Shown here in pieces: positions 29,537 to 40,907 of a stretch of 64,000 nucleotides of DNA (its first letter is position 1; every line of letters begins with the position of its first letter). This DNA comes from Ciona savignyi (taxonomy: Eukaryota; Chordata; Ascidiacea; Phlebobranchia; Cionidae). Where the stretch lies: assembly GCA_000149265.1 (NCBI GenBank), contig CH000159.1:204552-268551 (forward strand). Reading direction: 5' to 3'. The notes beneath the pieces are model-generated. The model made no database searches. It saw only the letters and a program-made list of their open reading frames with translations, and was not told the origin of the DNA. Made by a program: the position numbers and the translations under genes.

Positions 29537-30869
29537 TCAGTAACAATTGTAGTCCACCATCAGGTATTTCCCAGTACCGGGACAAGGATCGCCTTGGAAT
29601 AGTCCGTTGGAGGGAGTTAAAGTGCACGATTTCTGAGCTTCACAGATGGCTTTGACAATTTCAACCGAGCGATCAGCTTTGCAATGTTTATTCTTCCACG
29701 AACCACACCTGAATGGAAAATATCCAAAAATATAATACCACGCGGTTGACATATACATGCTGAGTGTTTATTTTTTTTGCGACAAATTTACGGCTGCTAC
29801 ATTAGGTGTACCTAAAATAAATCAAATGCATTTTAGAATAAAAAAACATTTATCTAGGTATACCACGACAGACTACACAATGCTTTTTTTCTTAACTTAT
29901 GTCTTCGTGAATACCGCAAACATAGAACATCTGACGTTTGTTTTTAAATTTCCAATTAAAATGTCATTTCACAGTAACTAGGTACGATTAAAATATTTGC
30001 AAATATCAGTTAACGCATTGCCTACGTCATATCCCCAAAACCAGTCATACTTACTTTCCGTCTCCATCAGAAGTTCGACCGTAAAAAGCGGACTCGATGT
30101 GAATCGATCTTGGGTTGCATGAGATAGTTTTGGTAATTCCTTCACATATAAACAAAGAACCTCTCATTTCTGCAAAAAGTTAAGAATAATATGTAAAAAT
30201 GTACATATAAACTGTAAATATGCGTCATTGCCAAAAAACAAGCAGTACTGTGACATAGCTCTCAACATTTGCATAAATGCTATTTGTGCATGGTACTACC
30301 GACCTGGAGTAAAAATTCTCCATTCAATTTCAATTCCCATCCATTCCCAGCCAGAATCTTCGTCGATTCGTTGCAAATTAACCACCATTCTATTCGCTTC
30401 GATTGTATCAATTGTAACTTCGAAAACATGGGGCAGTAAATTGTCTATGGGATGTGCTAATGCTGTGGCAGAGGTGGGCGAAGAAGGCAGACACACATTG
30501 TAATTGATGTTAATCAATTTGGATGGTTTCAAAGAATATCCCCACTCTTCGCTCGATCCCTTGTGGTCCAGAGTTAATTCTGCAATGAAAATAATATCTC
30601 AGCTTCGCCCGAATCGCTCGACGGTGAATACTTTAGATTTTACAATGTATTTTAATAAAATAGTTATAATCGAAACTCGTAATTGCTTCTATGTTTAGAA
30701 AGATGATCATGGCTAAGGGTCGTGTGATCGAACGGTTAACGCGACTGATACATATAACAATTCTTTTTAAAAACCGTGTTAGTGATGAGCCCATTACGCA
30801 CTAAAACTTACCCTGTACGCTAAATCGGCATAATATGAGATAAATACACAGCTGAAGAAACAAGCTCAT
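29537..30869 (-). CDS. Secreted SUEL/rhamnose-binding lectin-domain protein
   Basis: There are four exons on the minus strand: 30869-30812, 30579-30304, 30169-30055 and 29708-29537. The phases 1, 1, 2 agree and give 206 residues. Exon 1 encodes a classical signal peptide (MSLFLQLCIYLILCRFSVQ). Exon 2 encodes a domain of about 92 residues that I do not recognise; it has one cysteine and ends in the tryptophan-rich DSGWEWMGIEIEWRIF. Exons 3-4 encode a complete SUEL/galactose-binding lectin domain: CEG start, the YGR sugar-binding motif in AFYGRTSDG, AQKSC, then GDPCPGTGKYLMVDYNC at the C terminus. YGR and DPC are the hallmark motifs of rhamnose/galactose-binding lectins, which act extracellularly in egg coats and in immunity. 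The stop comes one residue after the lectin domain. Start choice rests on the signal peptide. A single lectin domain with a novel N-terminal partner is unusual but not unique. Confidence 0.82.
30712..30806 (+). mobile_element. tRNA-derived SINE fragment in lectin intron 1
   Basis: gatcgaacggttaacgcgac, then an AT-rich spacer, then aaaaaccgtgttagtgatgagcc. This parallels gtggttaacttgac to aaaaacggtccttaagacgagcc in the SINE at 17475. It is inserted close to the donor of the lectin signal-peptide exon, on the opposite strand to that gene. Confidence 0.4.
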
Positions 30870-31364
30870 ATTACTAAAATATGATTTATCTTCTTAACAA
30901 GATATTAATGATGCGCTTAGTCTGTATACTACTAGTTGTTAATACCTCTTATTGTTGTGTGACAGGACATACAGGATGACGTCCCTGTATGCTGTAAAAA
31001 TTACCAGAAAAGAGTGTTAACCACGAATTTAGATACACTGTTCGATATACATTTCTGCGAGGACAAACGTACTATTCACACTTTGTATATTTAAAAAAAT
31101 ATTGTATATAGTTTCTTTTTCTGCAAATACAAACTAATTGATTTCCGAGTTTTCATTCCAAACTCGTTGTCCATGTTTTGTGAAAGAAGTATTTATGTTG
31201 ATATATACTATATAGAGAACATCAATAATAGTAAAGAAAAACAGCTACAATGTTGTAAATTCTACCCTTAATTAAAACATTTTTTGTTTATCCCGCAAGG
31301 TGTAAAAACGACAAATTACTTTGGTATTGACTTGGGGGTAGGATTCAACGGAACATAACCAAAG

Positions 31365-31460
31365 TTTTTGTTTAGTGTATTTAAACATATTTTTTTCCTT
31401 GGAGAAATTAAACATATTTTCTTTCTTAGTGTAATTAAATGTATTTTCTTTCTTAGTTTA
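31365..31460. repeat. Short tandem repeat, about 30-bp unit, three copies
   Basis: Three imperfect copies of a unit containing attaaacatattttctttcttagtg lie in a row. On the minus strand the open frame shows a ten-residue periodicity (LRKK-I-L). This is a small intergenic minisatellite upstream of the lectin gene with no evidence of translation. Confidence 0.5.
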
Positions 31461-32530
31461 TACTCTTCACGCAAGCACGACGACTGTTTTCCGTATTTTA
31501 GACATTTTGTGGTCGAAATTTGTACTTTTTGATATCTTAGAATTGGAAAAAACAATATACTTCAAATTAAAATTAATGAAAATAGTATAAAATAAAACAG
31601 AAACTCACTAATTTAAACATATTAGTTTACCCTGAAAAGCCGGGAAAAAATAAAAGTTTGTTTGTCGTTGTTCGTTTCATATGCCGTTTTAATTACTGGT
31701 AAAAATGAACTTATGCAGAAAAAACGTAGTTGAATCAAAATTTGTGGGGTTCCCTTGTGCATTAAAGGGACCCCATAATAATTAATTTGATTATAGACGA
31801 GAGTTTTTGACTTTCGTTTTGCCGTCTTTTTCAGTTTTTATTTAAAAAATGTATTCGATGAGTTTTCACACTTTTAAATTCTACAAAGATTTCCAATTAC
31901 ATGCAAAATTTAAAATATAATTGTAGCATTTATATCCCAATATTCCGCAAGTCAGTCAAAAAGACGGTGTTTCTCCGTCGGAGTGACAAAACTCACAACT
32001 TTCAGACGTTAAGACTGAGCATTTTATTTGTCACATTACCTAGCATACTTAAATTTAGTACAAAACTTAAATTTAATCACACTGCTAATATTCTGGACGA
32101 TAGAGTTTTATAAGTTTTATTTAGATTCTGTCCTAATTCGTTCCCACTAACCTATATTGAATGTCTGGTGCACACAGCACTTTCTACCGAGGTTAATAGT
32201 GAACCCATGAAAAGCTCGTCACATACTTTTTAAATAAACAGTTTGTAACATCAACTCAAAAATTCTTATTAATAGGACTCATCACATATACGTAAACGGT
32301 GCTTTCAATATCACTTTGCTAAACTTTTCGTAGATCCTATTAATCCAATGCGTTCATGCGCTGGCAAAAACCAGTAAGAAAATCCAAATAAGATAGAATA
32401 CACTATAATGGTTCTGATAAACAAAAACGCAGAAATTTCGCAGTCTGTTTATTATTTAATTTGGGGGTATTTTCTTCATACTGCTCAACAAAAAAAGTGC
32501 AAAGAACTTTACAAACAAATCTAGAACCTA
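31461..32530. other. Intergenic spacer
   Basis: No coding exon or RNA gene is supported between the lectin gene and the Mediator gene here. Only low-complexity AT-rich DNA and short open frames are visible. Confidence 0.5.
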
Positions 32531-32534
32531 TAGG

Positions 32535-32720
32535 CCGGCGGTTAAGTGCGTCGCCTTTCAATCGAAAGGTTGCAGGTGCGAAACTGGTCGCTAGGTATTC
32601 GGTTGTGTTCTTGGGCAAGGCACATTACGGACATTGCAGGAGCCCATCGGAGTTAGTAGAGTTCTGGGAAAATGACTTAACAGGGTTGTTGCTAATCAAT
32701 AACCACCTTCAGTGTGGAAA
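32535..32720 (+). mobile_element. V-SINE-like tRNA-derived repeat
   Basis: An A-box-like ggcggttaagtgcg and a B-box-like ggtgcgaaactgg are followed by gttcttgggcaaggcac and attgc. The latter resembles the cttgggcaag-type core found in V-SINE-like elements. The 113-codon open frame here (32461-32802) is a by-product of the repeat. Related cores occur near 27050, 57290 and 59310. Confidence 0.55.
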
Positions 32721-33277
32721 AACTTATCCTGGTAAAATTTATGTCATGCTCCCCAATTGTTTTGGGCAGTTTGTTGGTCATTTTTTTGGGGCTACTAACT
32801 AAAAATATGATTTATGCTCATCTAGGTTAACTTGCATAAAAGTTGCCCTACGTCATTCAGTTGGACTGGACAAATACGTTTATTCGACACACGAATTGTC
32901 CACTATTCCCATGCACCACTGCAGCACAAACAGAGCTGCCGATTGGGGCAACCACAGAATATATCATGAAGGGAACATCGGTTTGCCAGTATCTTCATAC
33001 TTTTCCTCATCGTTGTGGAAGATCAGAGAAATCACCAGTTATATCTTCCTGCCTTGGTATGGAAGTGGTTGGGTTGATACCACACACCACGTTGGCCTGC
33101 AACAGAAGTCGATTTACCACAAAAACACAGATTTTGCTGGTCCGCCATAATAATTTAACTTCATTTGTTCAGATGCTCAATTAAATCAGAACATTCTTTC
33201 ATTGTTTCAACATTTTACTTGCATACAATGCATATATGATTTTATGCTATTTCTAATCTATCAGATCTGTTGATCTG

Positions 33278-33283
33278 TTTATT
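33278..33283 (-). terminator. Polyadenylation signal of MED21
   Basis: AATAAA on the minus strand lies 35 bases beyond the MED21 stop codon, an ordinary distance for a short 3' UTR. Confidence 0.5.
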
Positions 33284-33317
33284 ACATTATAACGTAATCG
33301 GCCCGTAAAACATTTCT

Positions 33318-35014
33318 TTAATTTTTTAAGGGTCCACCACTGCAAACAGGTTTAGTACAAACCCCAACCTCAATACTTCTAGCTTGCAGTTGAGCTTGAG
33401 CAATATCAACAAGTGCTTTTTGTATCTCAGCTAATTGCTCTTCACCCTGTTGAACTAAGGTTCGCAACTTTGCAGCAGCTTCTTGGTTTTCCTCCTCCAA
33501 CTTGGAAAGGCACTTCGCCTTCATTTATTAAAGCATTTTTATTATTAGTATCAAAAATTTTTTTGAATAATATTTTAGACAAAAAGCGTGAACATGACGA
33601 GGCAGGTCCATGGTTCAATTTTAACCCTAGCAAGCTTAGTAACAGATATTGCTTTGATTACATTAGATTTGAAATTATTCATTCTAGAATAAATCTAGAA
33701 ACTAAACTGAATCGGATAAAGACATCCTTCTTCCAGAGGCAAATGTGATAATTAGATGTTTAAATGTAAAGTAAATAATCAATATCAACCTGAAGTTCAG
33801 GTGTGCTTTCCTCACTTGGCAGCGAATCGATCAAAACATCAATGTCTTTGGCTGTCTTCGTTATTAAAGTAGCAAATAGACGTATAGTATCTAAAAAGAA
33901 AAAAATTCTAGGTCTACTGTAACTTAACTATGTATTTTGACCAAGTTAGTGTCATGTCATAAGGCATTTTAAATGTACAAATCTGATTGTAGATTATTTT
34001 CGGATTGTTGGATTATTAGAGCTTTTGCAGTGTGTTGAACACAGACACTGCTTCTGTTTTAACCAATAATTTACCCACTTGAAGCAACATAAGTAACATG
34101 ATTACCTCGGACATGAGGTTACCAATGTACAGATCTAGTGGTAGGTTTGAAAAACGACTTTTGGGCTGCTGGTATGATGCACTGCCAGTACTAGTTTAAC
34201 AATAAGTTTAGTCAGCATAACATATAAAATATAGATTACTTTAGTTTTAAACAACCAACTTAATTTCAATGCATCAAGACAACAGCCATCCTTTACCTTT
34301 GAAGGTGAAGATTGTAAATGAACACTGCCTACAACAACTTCCGTTCTTAAATTTATAAGTCATGGACCAACCAAAGGCACGTTGATTAGAGTGCACAACT
34401 CATTGTTAAACAACATATACACAATACTGAATGAGCCATAAGTAAAAGCCCAGCACATACCGTCATTTGTAACAGCTGGTTCTTTATTTGTCAATTTCTC
34501 TAAACCAGCAAATGAACCAGGGGCAGCTGACTGTTGCAAAATCCCAACTCCATTGCAAAAGTGTTCAGCAAGCTGGAAAAGATTTTAAATTAGATATTTT
34601 AAATCCTAGTTTGTGCCACTGCTGCACGCTAAGCGAAGATCGTAGTAAAAATTTAATAAAATAGTGCATTAGGTATTTTACAATTTACCACAGGACCCTG
34701 TCTATTTTTTTGGAGCTATTGCAGAATCATGAATATGATACACTTACTTTAGTTTTTGTTCAACCCATTTCAAAGTATACAACCAACTTTATACAAGCTA
34801 GGTTTGGTCCCGCAACCTTCGTGCTAACGGTCACTACACTTACACTGAGCCAAACAGCTGAAAATCACTTTTGATGCGATTTGGCAGAAACAAATTACTT
34901 CAAAACTGTTTGTACATATTTTTTAACCGAGAGTTGAGAAACAAAAATATTATATTCTACATAAAAATTTACCTGATTTACGGCATCTTGTAACTGTGTG
35001 AGTCGATCAGACAT
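33318..35014 (-). CDS. MED21: Mediator complex subunit 21
   Basis: There are four minus-strand exons: 35014-34973 ([14 protein letters not shown]), 34572-34461, 33890-33790 and 33518-33318. They join in phase 0, 1, 0 to 151 residues, close to the usual length of about 144. Conserved MED21 blocks are obvious: the [10 protein letters not shown] start, the [12 protein letters not shown] helix, [21 protein letters not shown], then the [10 protein letters not shown] coiled coil and [13 protein letters not shown] near the end. MED21 pairs with MED7 in the hinge of the Mediator middle module in the nucleus and is needed for RNA polymerase II transcription. It is the last gene of a same-strand run, with its start about 220 bases beyond the CEP20 stop. 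The C terminus has a few extra residues (CTKPVCSGG), which is unremarkable. Confidence 0.95.
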
Positions 35015-35234
35015 ATCACACTTTAGTTTACAGTGTATATACTTTAGACTAGAAATCTAGAATTCAGGTAAAAAGAACACAATCTTACTTCATTGCAACA
35101 TAATGGGAGTTATAAACTTTTTACCTTCTACAGATAAATTTACGCATAATTACAAAAATAAAAATATCATAACAACTAAAGTATAAATTTAATAAAAATA
35201 ACTTTTCAGCAATTTAAAAAAGTATTCATCAGAC

Positions 35235-35642
35235 TTAATAATCAGATGCATCTCTACACAATCCTATTCTCTGTGAACTTCCGCTAGAGTTCTGCTTAAT
35301 AAAAGCATCAAGTACACTGTACAATAATGGAATTTTGACTGTGTGTTCGGTGTCCTCTACGTTTAGTTCATTACAAAGGAAGTTGCGGTCCAATTGAACC
35401 TCAGGTTGCCCAGTTTCCGCTACCAACACAGAACCAGAGTAGTTGTAGTTGTTGAATTTAAGATATTCCCGGATCAGTTCGTTTATGATGAGGTTTTCGT
35501 TGCTTAATTTTGGCTTTTCAACTGAAGGATCATCCATTACTTTAAAAACTTCAGTTCGAACTTGTGCCTTCAATTTCCCCATAATCCCTTTTGTTTCCAG
35601 AGACTCCATAAGTGCCTTTTTAAGCGCATCAACAGTTGCCAT
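35235..35642 (-). CDS. CEP20: CEP20 / FOPNL (FOR20) centrosomal protein, intronless
   Basis: A single open frame of 135 residues starts at MATVDALKKAL, as in vertebrate FOPNL/FOR20. The N-terminal FOP-dimerisation/LisH region is well conserved: LKAQVRTEVF, then SNENLIINELIREYL-FN-YNYSGSVLVAE-GQPEV around residues 46-82, and LDRNFLCNEL. The family acts at centriolar satellites and basal bodies in cilium assembly. Vertebrate proteins reach about 174 residues; here the poorly conserved C-terminal tail is much shorter and ends after a serine-rich NSSGSSQR stretch. The gene has no intron. A minus-strand ATTAAA about 45 bases beyond the stop could serve polyadenylation. It sits between PHAX and MED21 on the same strand. 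Confidence 0.93.
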   Translation of the reverse strand: MATVDALKKALMESLETKGIMGKLKAQVRTEVFKVMDDPSVEKPKLSNENLIINELIREYLKFNNYNYSGSVLVAETGQPEVQLDRNFLCNELNVEDTEHTVKIPLLYSVLDAFIKQNSSGSSQRIGLCRDASDY

Positions 35643-36196
35643 GGTTCTTTTTCCGTCTTAACACCTAAGATGCTTAAAAAAATTGAATATCATGAACTTT
35701 TATTTGCGTAGATCAACTTAAGACATAAAATAACAATTAAACATAATTGATTCCCTTTTTTTCAAAAGTGTGAACTAATGAAGAACAGGAATCGGGATAG
35801 TATCCTCAAATACAGAAATCTTAAACATGTAAGAACAAAATTATACTAAGATTAATCAACAGTGACAATATAAAAAGGCTATAAATGTGTACTTCATATG
35901 CAAATTAATACCAGCAGGGCAGGGCTGCACAGCTAACCAATAGAACAGTTAAGTCATGGTCCATGATCAGTTAGATTTTTATATTTTTTTTATTAATAAA
36001 TAAAGTTAATTCATACAGATATATTTGGTTGTTTTAGCATTTTAAATATCGAACTATGTATGTGTTTGTGTGATATATATACGGATAACTGACATTTAAA
36101 ACACATTTTTTTACGCATAAAATAGGGTAAAATTAGAATTGCAAATGTTTGTTTGTTTGTTATATTTACACCTTTAAGGTATGACAAGAAAACCTA

Positions 36197-37150
36197 TTAT
36201 TCTGCAGTGTCAACTGCCATATCCACAGATGGACTGTTACGGGGCGTTGCGCTAATTAAAACACAATTTGATGGGTCCTCGGACATGATCTCGGAATGAT
36301 CTGTTTCGTCTTGCTGTTTGGCTTGTTTCTTTGCTCGTTTCGCACTCATCCACTGTTCTCGCTCTCTCATAGAATCTTCCTCAAAGATTCGGTTCACTTC
36401 ATTTTGATCTACTTCTTCGTGGTTTCGAAGCAAATGTAGAAAAGTCCCACCAGGTGTCCGGCGTCGATCGCCCTGCAATGTCATCAGGCCTCCACTTTGC
36501 TCTACTATTTCAGTTTTTCCATACAATATCAGCGCTGTCGGAACTCCAATAAAAGATACAATTTTCCTCAACAAGTCCCTCTTTTTTTCCCATAGTCTAA
36601 ATATTAGTTCATCAGCCACCTTTTCTTCGCTATCATCAGGGTATATTTCATTACGTTTATTTAATTTCACTATCTGTCCTGGTTTATACTGAGGTACATT
36701 ATTACCTGGTTTTCTAAATTCTTTTGTTCGTTTCCGTTTTAAAGCGGTTTTAGATTTTCCTCCTGCTCCATTTTCATTTACTTTATTGACAATATGTTTT
36801 TCATTATGGCAGGAATTAATGTCACAAGCAATATTTTCGCTTTCAATATCATCGTTCAGTGCCTCATCCCGATCTCTATACGCAAGTTCAAGTGAAAAGG
36901 ACTCGGGACCTCTTGACATGAATTTTTTCATTCCTACTGTGCCTAAACTGCTTGAAATATCATCAGAACTCTGGTCTGCTAGCACAGAGCTCCAAATTGT
37001 CTTCATTCTGTGTTTGGGCGGCAAAGCAGTGCTCGGTAATTTTGAAGGAGACGGCGTTTCCACATCACCCTTTTCATCCTCATCATTTGAACTGCTTAAT
37101 AATTCACCATCTTCATCAGAAGAATCAATCTTAGTCGCACACCTTAACAT
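36197..37150 (-). CDS. PHAX: PHAX, phosphorylated adaptor for U snRNA export, intronless
   Basis: A single open frame of 317 residues. The acidic N terminus (SSDEDGELLSSSNDEDE) carries likely CK2-type phosphosites and is followed by IWSSVLADQSSDD, the family's conserved WxxVL box. A basic nuclear localisation segment (KRKRTKEFRK, about 138-147) precedes the PHAX RNA-binding domain (about 168-245). That domain contains VADELIFRLWEKKRDLLRKIV, GVPTALILYGKTE and GGLMTLQGDRRRTPGGTFLHL in pieces typical of the family. PHAX bridges the cap-binding complex and CRM1 to export capped U snRNAs from the nucleus. It is shorter than human PHAX (394), mainly in linkers. A splice-acceptor-like sequence (ttgataatttgcag) ends 23 bases before the ATG. 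Confidence 0.94.
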   Translation of the reverse strand: MLRCATKIDSSDEDGELLSSSNDEDEKGDVETPSPSKLPSTALPPKHRMKTIWSSVLADQSSDDISSSLGTVGMKKFMSRGPESFSLELAYRDRDEALNDDIESENIACDINSCHNEKHIVNKVNENGAGGKSKTALKRKRTKEFRKPGNNVPQYKPGQIVKLNKRNEIYPDDSEEKVADELIFRLWEKKRDLLRKIVSFIGVPTALILYGKTEIVEQSGGLMTLQGDRRRTPGGTFLHLLRNHEEVDQNEVNRIFEEDSMREREQWMSAKRAKKQAKQQDETDHSEIMSEDPSNCVLISATPRNSPSVDMAVDTAE

Positions 37151-37709
37151 TTTTTAACTTATTCCAATGCTGCAAATTATCAAAACATGCTTGGATTCTA
37201 CATCATCAAATAACATCATTATAATGCATGGTATGTTGTTCTACTGCATCAATAACAAAAAATTGGCACTAAAGTGTTAAAAGCAAATTAAATACAAACG
37301 TAATTTAACCTTTTAAAAAGTTCCAAAATATGAATGCACAATTTTTTCACAGTATTTTTTTTAATATAGATAGCAAACAACAGTTGTTTGTATACTAAAT
37401 GTCAGATTGTTTACTAATATTTGTGTAGATAACACAGCCATTGTTCATTGGCAGCAATCAGCAATATGATAATGTACCTGTACTTTCACCATAATATATA
37501 AACCAAATTGATTTTAAACACATGATATTGATATAAATTTCGTTCAACGAATTTATTGCACCATAAACACTAAACGGAATGAAAACAGAATCGGTACCAT
37601 ACATGCTAAGCAGGGGTATATTTGATTGCATTTAAACATCTAGCTAATAATTGCTAACATTTACTAAAACTGCATTTACTTGTTAAAAATTGTTGTACAG
37701 GATATTAAA

Positions 37710-37715
37710 TTTATT
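37710..37715 (-). terminator. Candidate polyadenylation signal of the IKBIP-like gene
   Basis: AATAAA on the minus strand lies about 80 bases beyond the stop codon at 37796. Confidence 0.4.
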
Positions 37716-37795
37716 AGATATTTAGCGTTCTACTAAAATGTTTATAAAAATACAGGTTGCCAATTTGTTGAGTAAAATGTATTAGCCTAGTCGAC

Positions 37796-38830
37796 TTATG
37801 GTTTTTGACTCTTTGGTGGTGTTGCTTGTTGTTCATCGTACTCTGCCATTTTTTTAATCTCTGAGGTTAATTCGCGAAGGGAACCAACTTCATCACGCAT
37901 TGATGATAGACCATCCTTCGTTGCTTTAACATGGGCCGTTAGTGTGGATATCTGTGATTCAACTCGCAAAGCGGATTGGTCGATTGCATTTTGCACTCCA
38001 GAGTAAGAATCTGTAGCAGAATTTAGTTTGTCGGAAATTTGCAGAACCTGCTCCTGGATGTCATTAAATTGAGTATCTGTGACAAACTTTAATTTGATTT
38101 GGGATATTTCTTTTTCCAAAGATGACTGCTTTGTGCTCATACTATAACCCGATGCTCTTAGCTGGGTCAAATCTTGAGAAATTTGTCGTACTAAATCGGA
38201 GACTTCCGTTTTCATGTTTATTCTTATTTCATCTTGGTCAGTTCGAAGTGTCTCTACCAGCTGCTTAGATTCCACGGTCAGCTTGGTTAGTTTTTCAATT
38301 TCTTGAGCAGTTAATCGTTCAAGCAATGACACTTTCTCGGTCATAGTTTCTTCTAGAAGTCTCATTGACTTCTCTACGTGGGAAACCTTAATTTGAACAT
38401 TTTCTTCATTTTGCTTTACCTTTGAAGTTAATTTTGGTATATCGAGATTTATGCTTTTTAGGCTCTGTTCCAAAAGTTTGATTTGATCCATGACATCTTC
38501 ATAGGCAGCTTTAATTTCTGAGAGACTTTCAAACTTTTTGGTATTTGCTTGAACATCAAATTTAAGTTTCGACAATGCTTTTATCTCATTGGACAACTGT
38601 GTCACTTGTTCTACTAAAGCAGAATTTGCTGTTTGCAATTCATTAAAGAAGAAATAGAAGCCACAGCCACAACCAGTGGTGATAAGAAAAATCATCATCC
38701 ACAAGCTTGTGTTTGATTCCTTACGTTCACTCTTTCGTGGAGTTTCCTTAAATCCATTGGATGTTGGTCGAGGCTTCTCTGTGCCAGTGTTTTCCGCCTT
38801 TTTTTGAGGAACTATTTTCTTCGCACACAT
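37796..38830 (-). CDS. IKBIP/CKAP4-like single-pass coiled-coil membrane protein, intronless
   Basis: A single open frame of 344 residues. A basic, lysine-rich N terminus (1-40) is followed by one hydrophobic segment (about 43-62, SLWMMIFLITTGCGCGFYFF), then about 270 residues of coiled coil with heptad-spaced leucine/isoleucine and lysine/glutamate. There is no cleavable signal, so a type II topology in the endoplasmic reticulum with the coil in the lumen is likely, as for CKAP4/p63 and IKBIP. The length matches IKBIP (about 350) better than CKAP4 (about 600). Because coiled coils produce non-specific similarity, the family assignment is tentative. It is the first gene of a four-gene same-strand run, and an acceptor-like taatatag ends five bases before the ATG. 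Confidence 0.65.
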   Translation of the reverse strand: MCAKKIVPQKKAENTGTEKPRPTSNGFKETPRKSERKESNTSLWMMIFLITTGCGCGFYFFFNELQTANSALVEQVTQLSNEIKALSKLKFDVQANTKKFESLSEIKAAYEDVMDQIKLLEQSLKSINLDIPKLTSKVKQNEENVQIKVSHVEKSMRLLEETMTEKVSLLERLTAQEIEKLTKLTVESKQLVETLRTDQDEIRINMKTEVSDLVRQISQDLTQLRASGYSMSTKQSSLEKEISQIKLKFVTDTQFNDIQEQVLQISDKLNSATDSYSGVQNAIDQSALRVESQISTLTAHVKATKDGLSSMRDEVGSLRELTSEIKKMAEYDEQQATPPKSQKP

Positions 38831-39432
38831 GATGCTATATTATTATTTTTTTAATGGTAGCAATTCACTAAACAGCTAATAAATCCTAAATTTCAATTGA
38901 ATTAGATCTTGTATACATAAATGTTATATTTAAATAGATAAAAGATAGACTTAAACAAATGGTAAAGTGGTAACTTTTGCATAAACCACCCAACACCACA
39001 GTCCATTAAAAAAATATAAATGTTCCAAGCAAAATTTTAAGTTCTTAAGCATTCAAAACTTCAGAGATCTGAATTGTAAAGTGACATTTATATCTGGTAA
39101 ATAAAGCTGAATTAGTTTTTGTTGTTTTTAATTAAAACCAAACATAACGTTAGCTGTTAGCTCAACAGATGTAAAAACTGAAATAGATCATTGTTTACTG
39201 AAATAAAAGTTGTAATTTTTTTAAGGATCTTGATGTTTTCGCAGAAAGTAAAGAGGGAAAAAGTATTTTAAATGCCAATTGTTGATGCATTCTTTTCTAC
39301 ATCATTTTTCTTACTATACATCAAATTGAATGTATTATAATAGCTTCAACATATTCAAAAATAAACATTCAGACGCTTTGTGCATATAGCCGCCAGCGGG
39401 TATTGTGTATAAACTATACATTTTTATAAAGG

Positions 39433-39973
39433 NNNNNNNNNNNNNNNNNNNNNNNNNNNNNNNNNNNNNNNNNNNNNNNNNNNNNNNNNNNNNNNNNNNN
39501 NNNNNNNNNNNNNNNNNNNNNNNNNNNNNNNNNNNNNNNNNNNNNNNNNNNNNNNNNNNNNNNNNNNNNNNNNNNNNNNNNNNNNNNNNNNNNNNNNNNN
39601 NNNNNNNNNNNNNNNNNNNNNNNNNNNNNNNNNNNNNNNNNNNNNNNNNNNNNNNNNNNNNNNNNNNNNNNNNNNNNNNNNNNNNNNNNNNNNNNNNNNN
39701 NNNNNNNNNNNNNNNNNNNNNNNNNNNNNNNNNNNNNNNNNNNNNNNNNNNNNNNNNNNNNNNNNNNNNNNNNNNNNNNNNNNNNNNNNNNNNNNNNNNN
39801 NNNNNNNNNNNNNNNNNNNNNNNNNNNNNNNNNNNNNNNNNNNNNNNNNNNNNNNNNNNNNNNNNNNNNNNNNNNNNNNNNNNNNNNNNNNNNNNNNNNN
39901 NNNNNNNNNNNNNNNNNNNNNNNNNNNNNNNNNNNNNNNNNNNNNNNNNNNNNNNNNNNNNNNNNNNNNNNNN
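39433..39973. other. Assembly gap
   Basis: A run of 541 N. Open frames spanning it are artefacts. The right flank enters directly into a repeat that carries a hAT-type insertion. Confidence 0.99.
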
Positions 39974-40032
39974 GATACGATAGATTCAGAACGTTTGCAC
40001 ACTGCACACTTAAATATTTGATGCGTGCACAC

Positions 40033-40899
40033 TAGGGCTGCGAATTAACGGTTAATTTAAAAAACGGTTAACTGATGTAAAAATGATCGGTTAACCGTTA
40101 ACCGATTTTCTTTAAACTACCATCAAATCGGCGCCGTTTTTGCAAAGAAAGTTAAGTCAGGCAGCCTTTAAGGACAGCAAAGAAATAACGCACGTGATTA
40201 CCGGCATTATCGGGTCTTATTTATGCGTTCTTTTATAGATTTTAAACGTCACCTTAAGAACATAGTATAACTTTGGTTGTAATGCGTAATATTGAGTTAA
40301 AAATCAAACAATCAGCGTGTGAATGGTTGCTTATATTACGTTGACAATCAAACAATCGACGTGTGAATGGTGTATATATTACGTTGACAATCAAACAATC
40401 CACGTGTGAATGGTTGCTTACATTACATTAATAATGAAACAATCAACGTGTGAATGGAGTTATGTATATTTGAAGATTATTGACTCCGCTTATTTTTATA
40501 TGTTTTGTTGTTTCGTTTCTGGCACACGTTAAACGGATTAGGCCCAATGAAATGTGGGCGGTAAAGTAACGTTTCGAAATATGAATAAACGTGTGTGTTA
40601 TATAGGTTGCGATTTTAAGGATTCGGTACCAAATTCTTTTTTTATAGTAAACACATTGTAAAAAATACCATAATGAGTGAAAAAACCGGAGTGGTAAATT
40701 TTATATGTTGCCACCCCGCATTTTTTACTGTTGTCAGTCAGGTATTTCATGTCATGAAGGCGTGTGTTTTACCAACCAACGAACAGATAAAGAGTTCAAA
40801 AAAAGAGTTGTTAAAAACGGTTAAACGGTTAAAATTTGACGTGACGGTTAACCATAAAAACGGTTAACCGTGGTTAACCGTTAATTTTTCGCAGCCCTA
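40033..40899. mobile_element. Non-autonomous hAT transposon (MITE) with perfect 8-bp target duplication
   Basis: The ends are TAGGGCTGCGAATTAACGGT and its inverted copy, closing in TTCGCAGCCCTA. Both sides are flanked by GTGCACAC (40025-40032 and 40900-40907). Terminal inverted repeats of this type with an 8-bp duplication are the signature of hAT transposons. The 867-base element has no transposase. Palindromic ttaacggttaaccg motifs cluster near both ends, and the interior carries about three and a half tandem copies of a roughly 45-60-base unit (40300-40460, caatc-acgtgtgaatgg). The intact duplication suggests a fairly recent insertion. Confidence 0.85.
40300..40460. repeat. Tandem subrepeats inside the hAT MITE
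   Basis: Three to four imperfect units each contain aatcaaacaatc-acgtgtgaatgg, followed by ttatattacgttgac or a variant. Subterminal or internal repeats of this kind are common in non-autonomous hAT elements. Confidence 0.7.
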
Positions 40900-40907
40900 G
40901 TGCACAC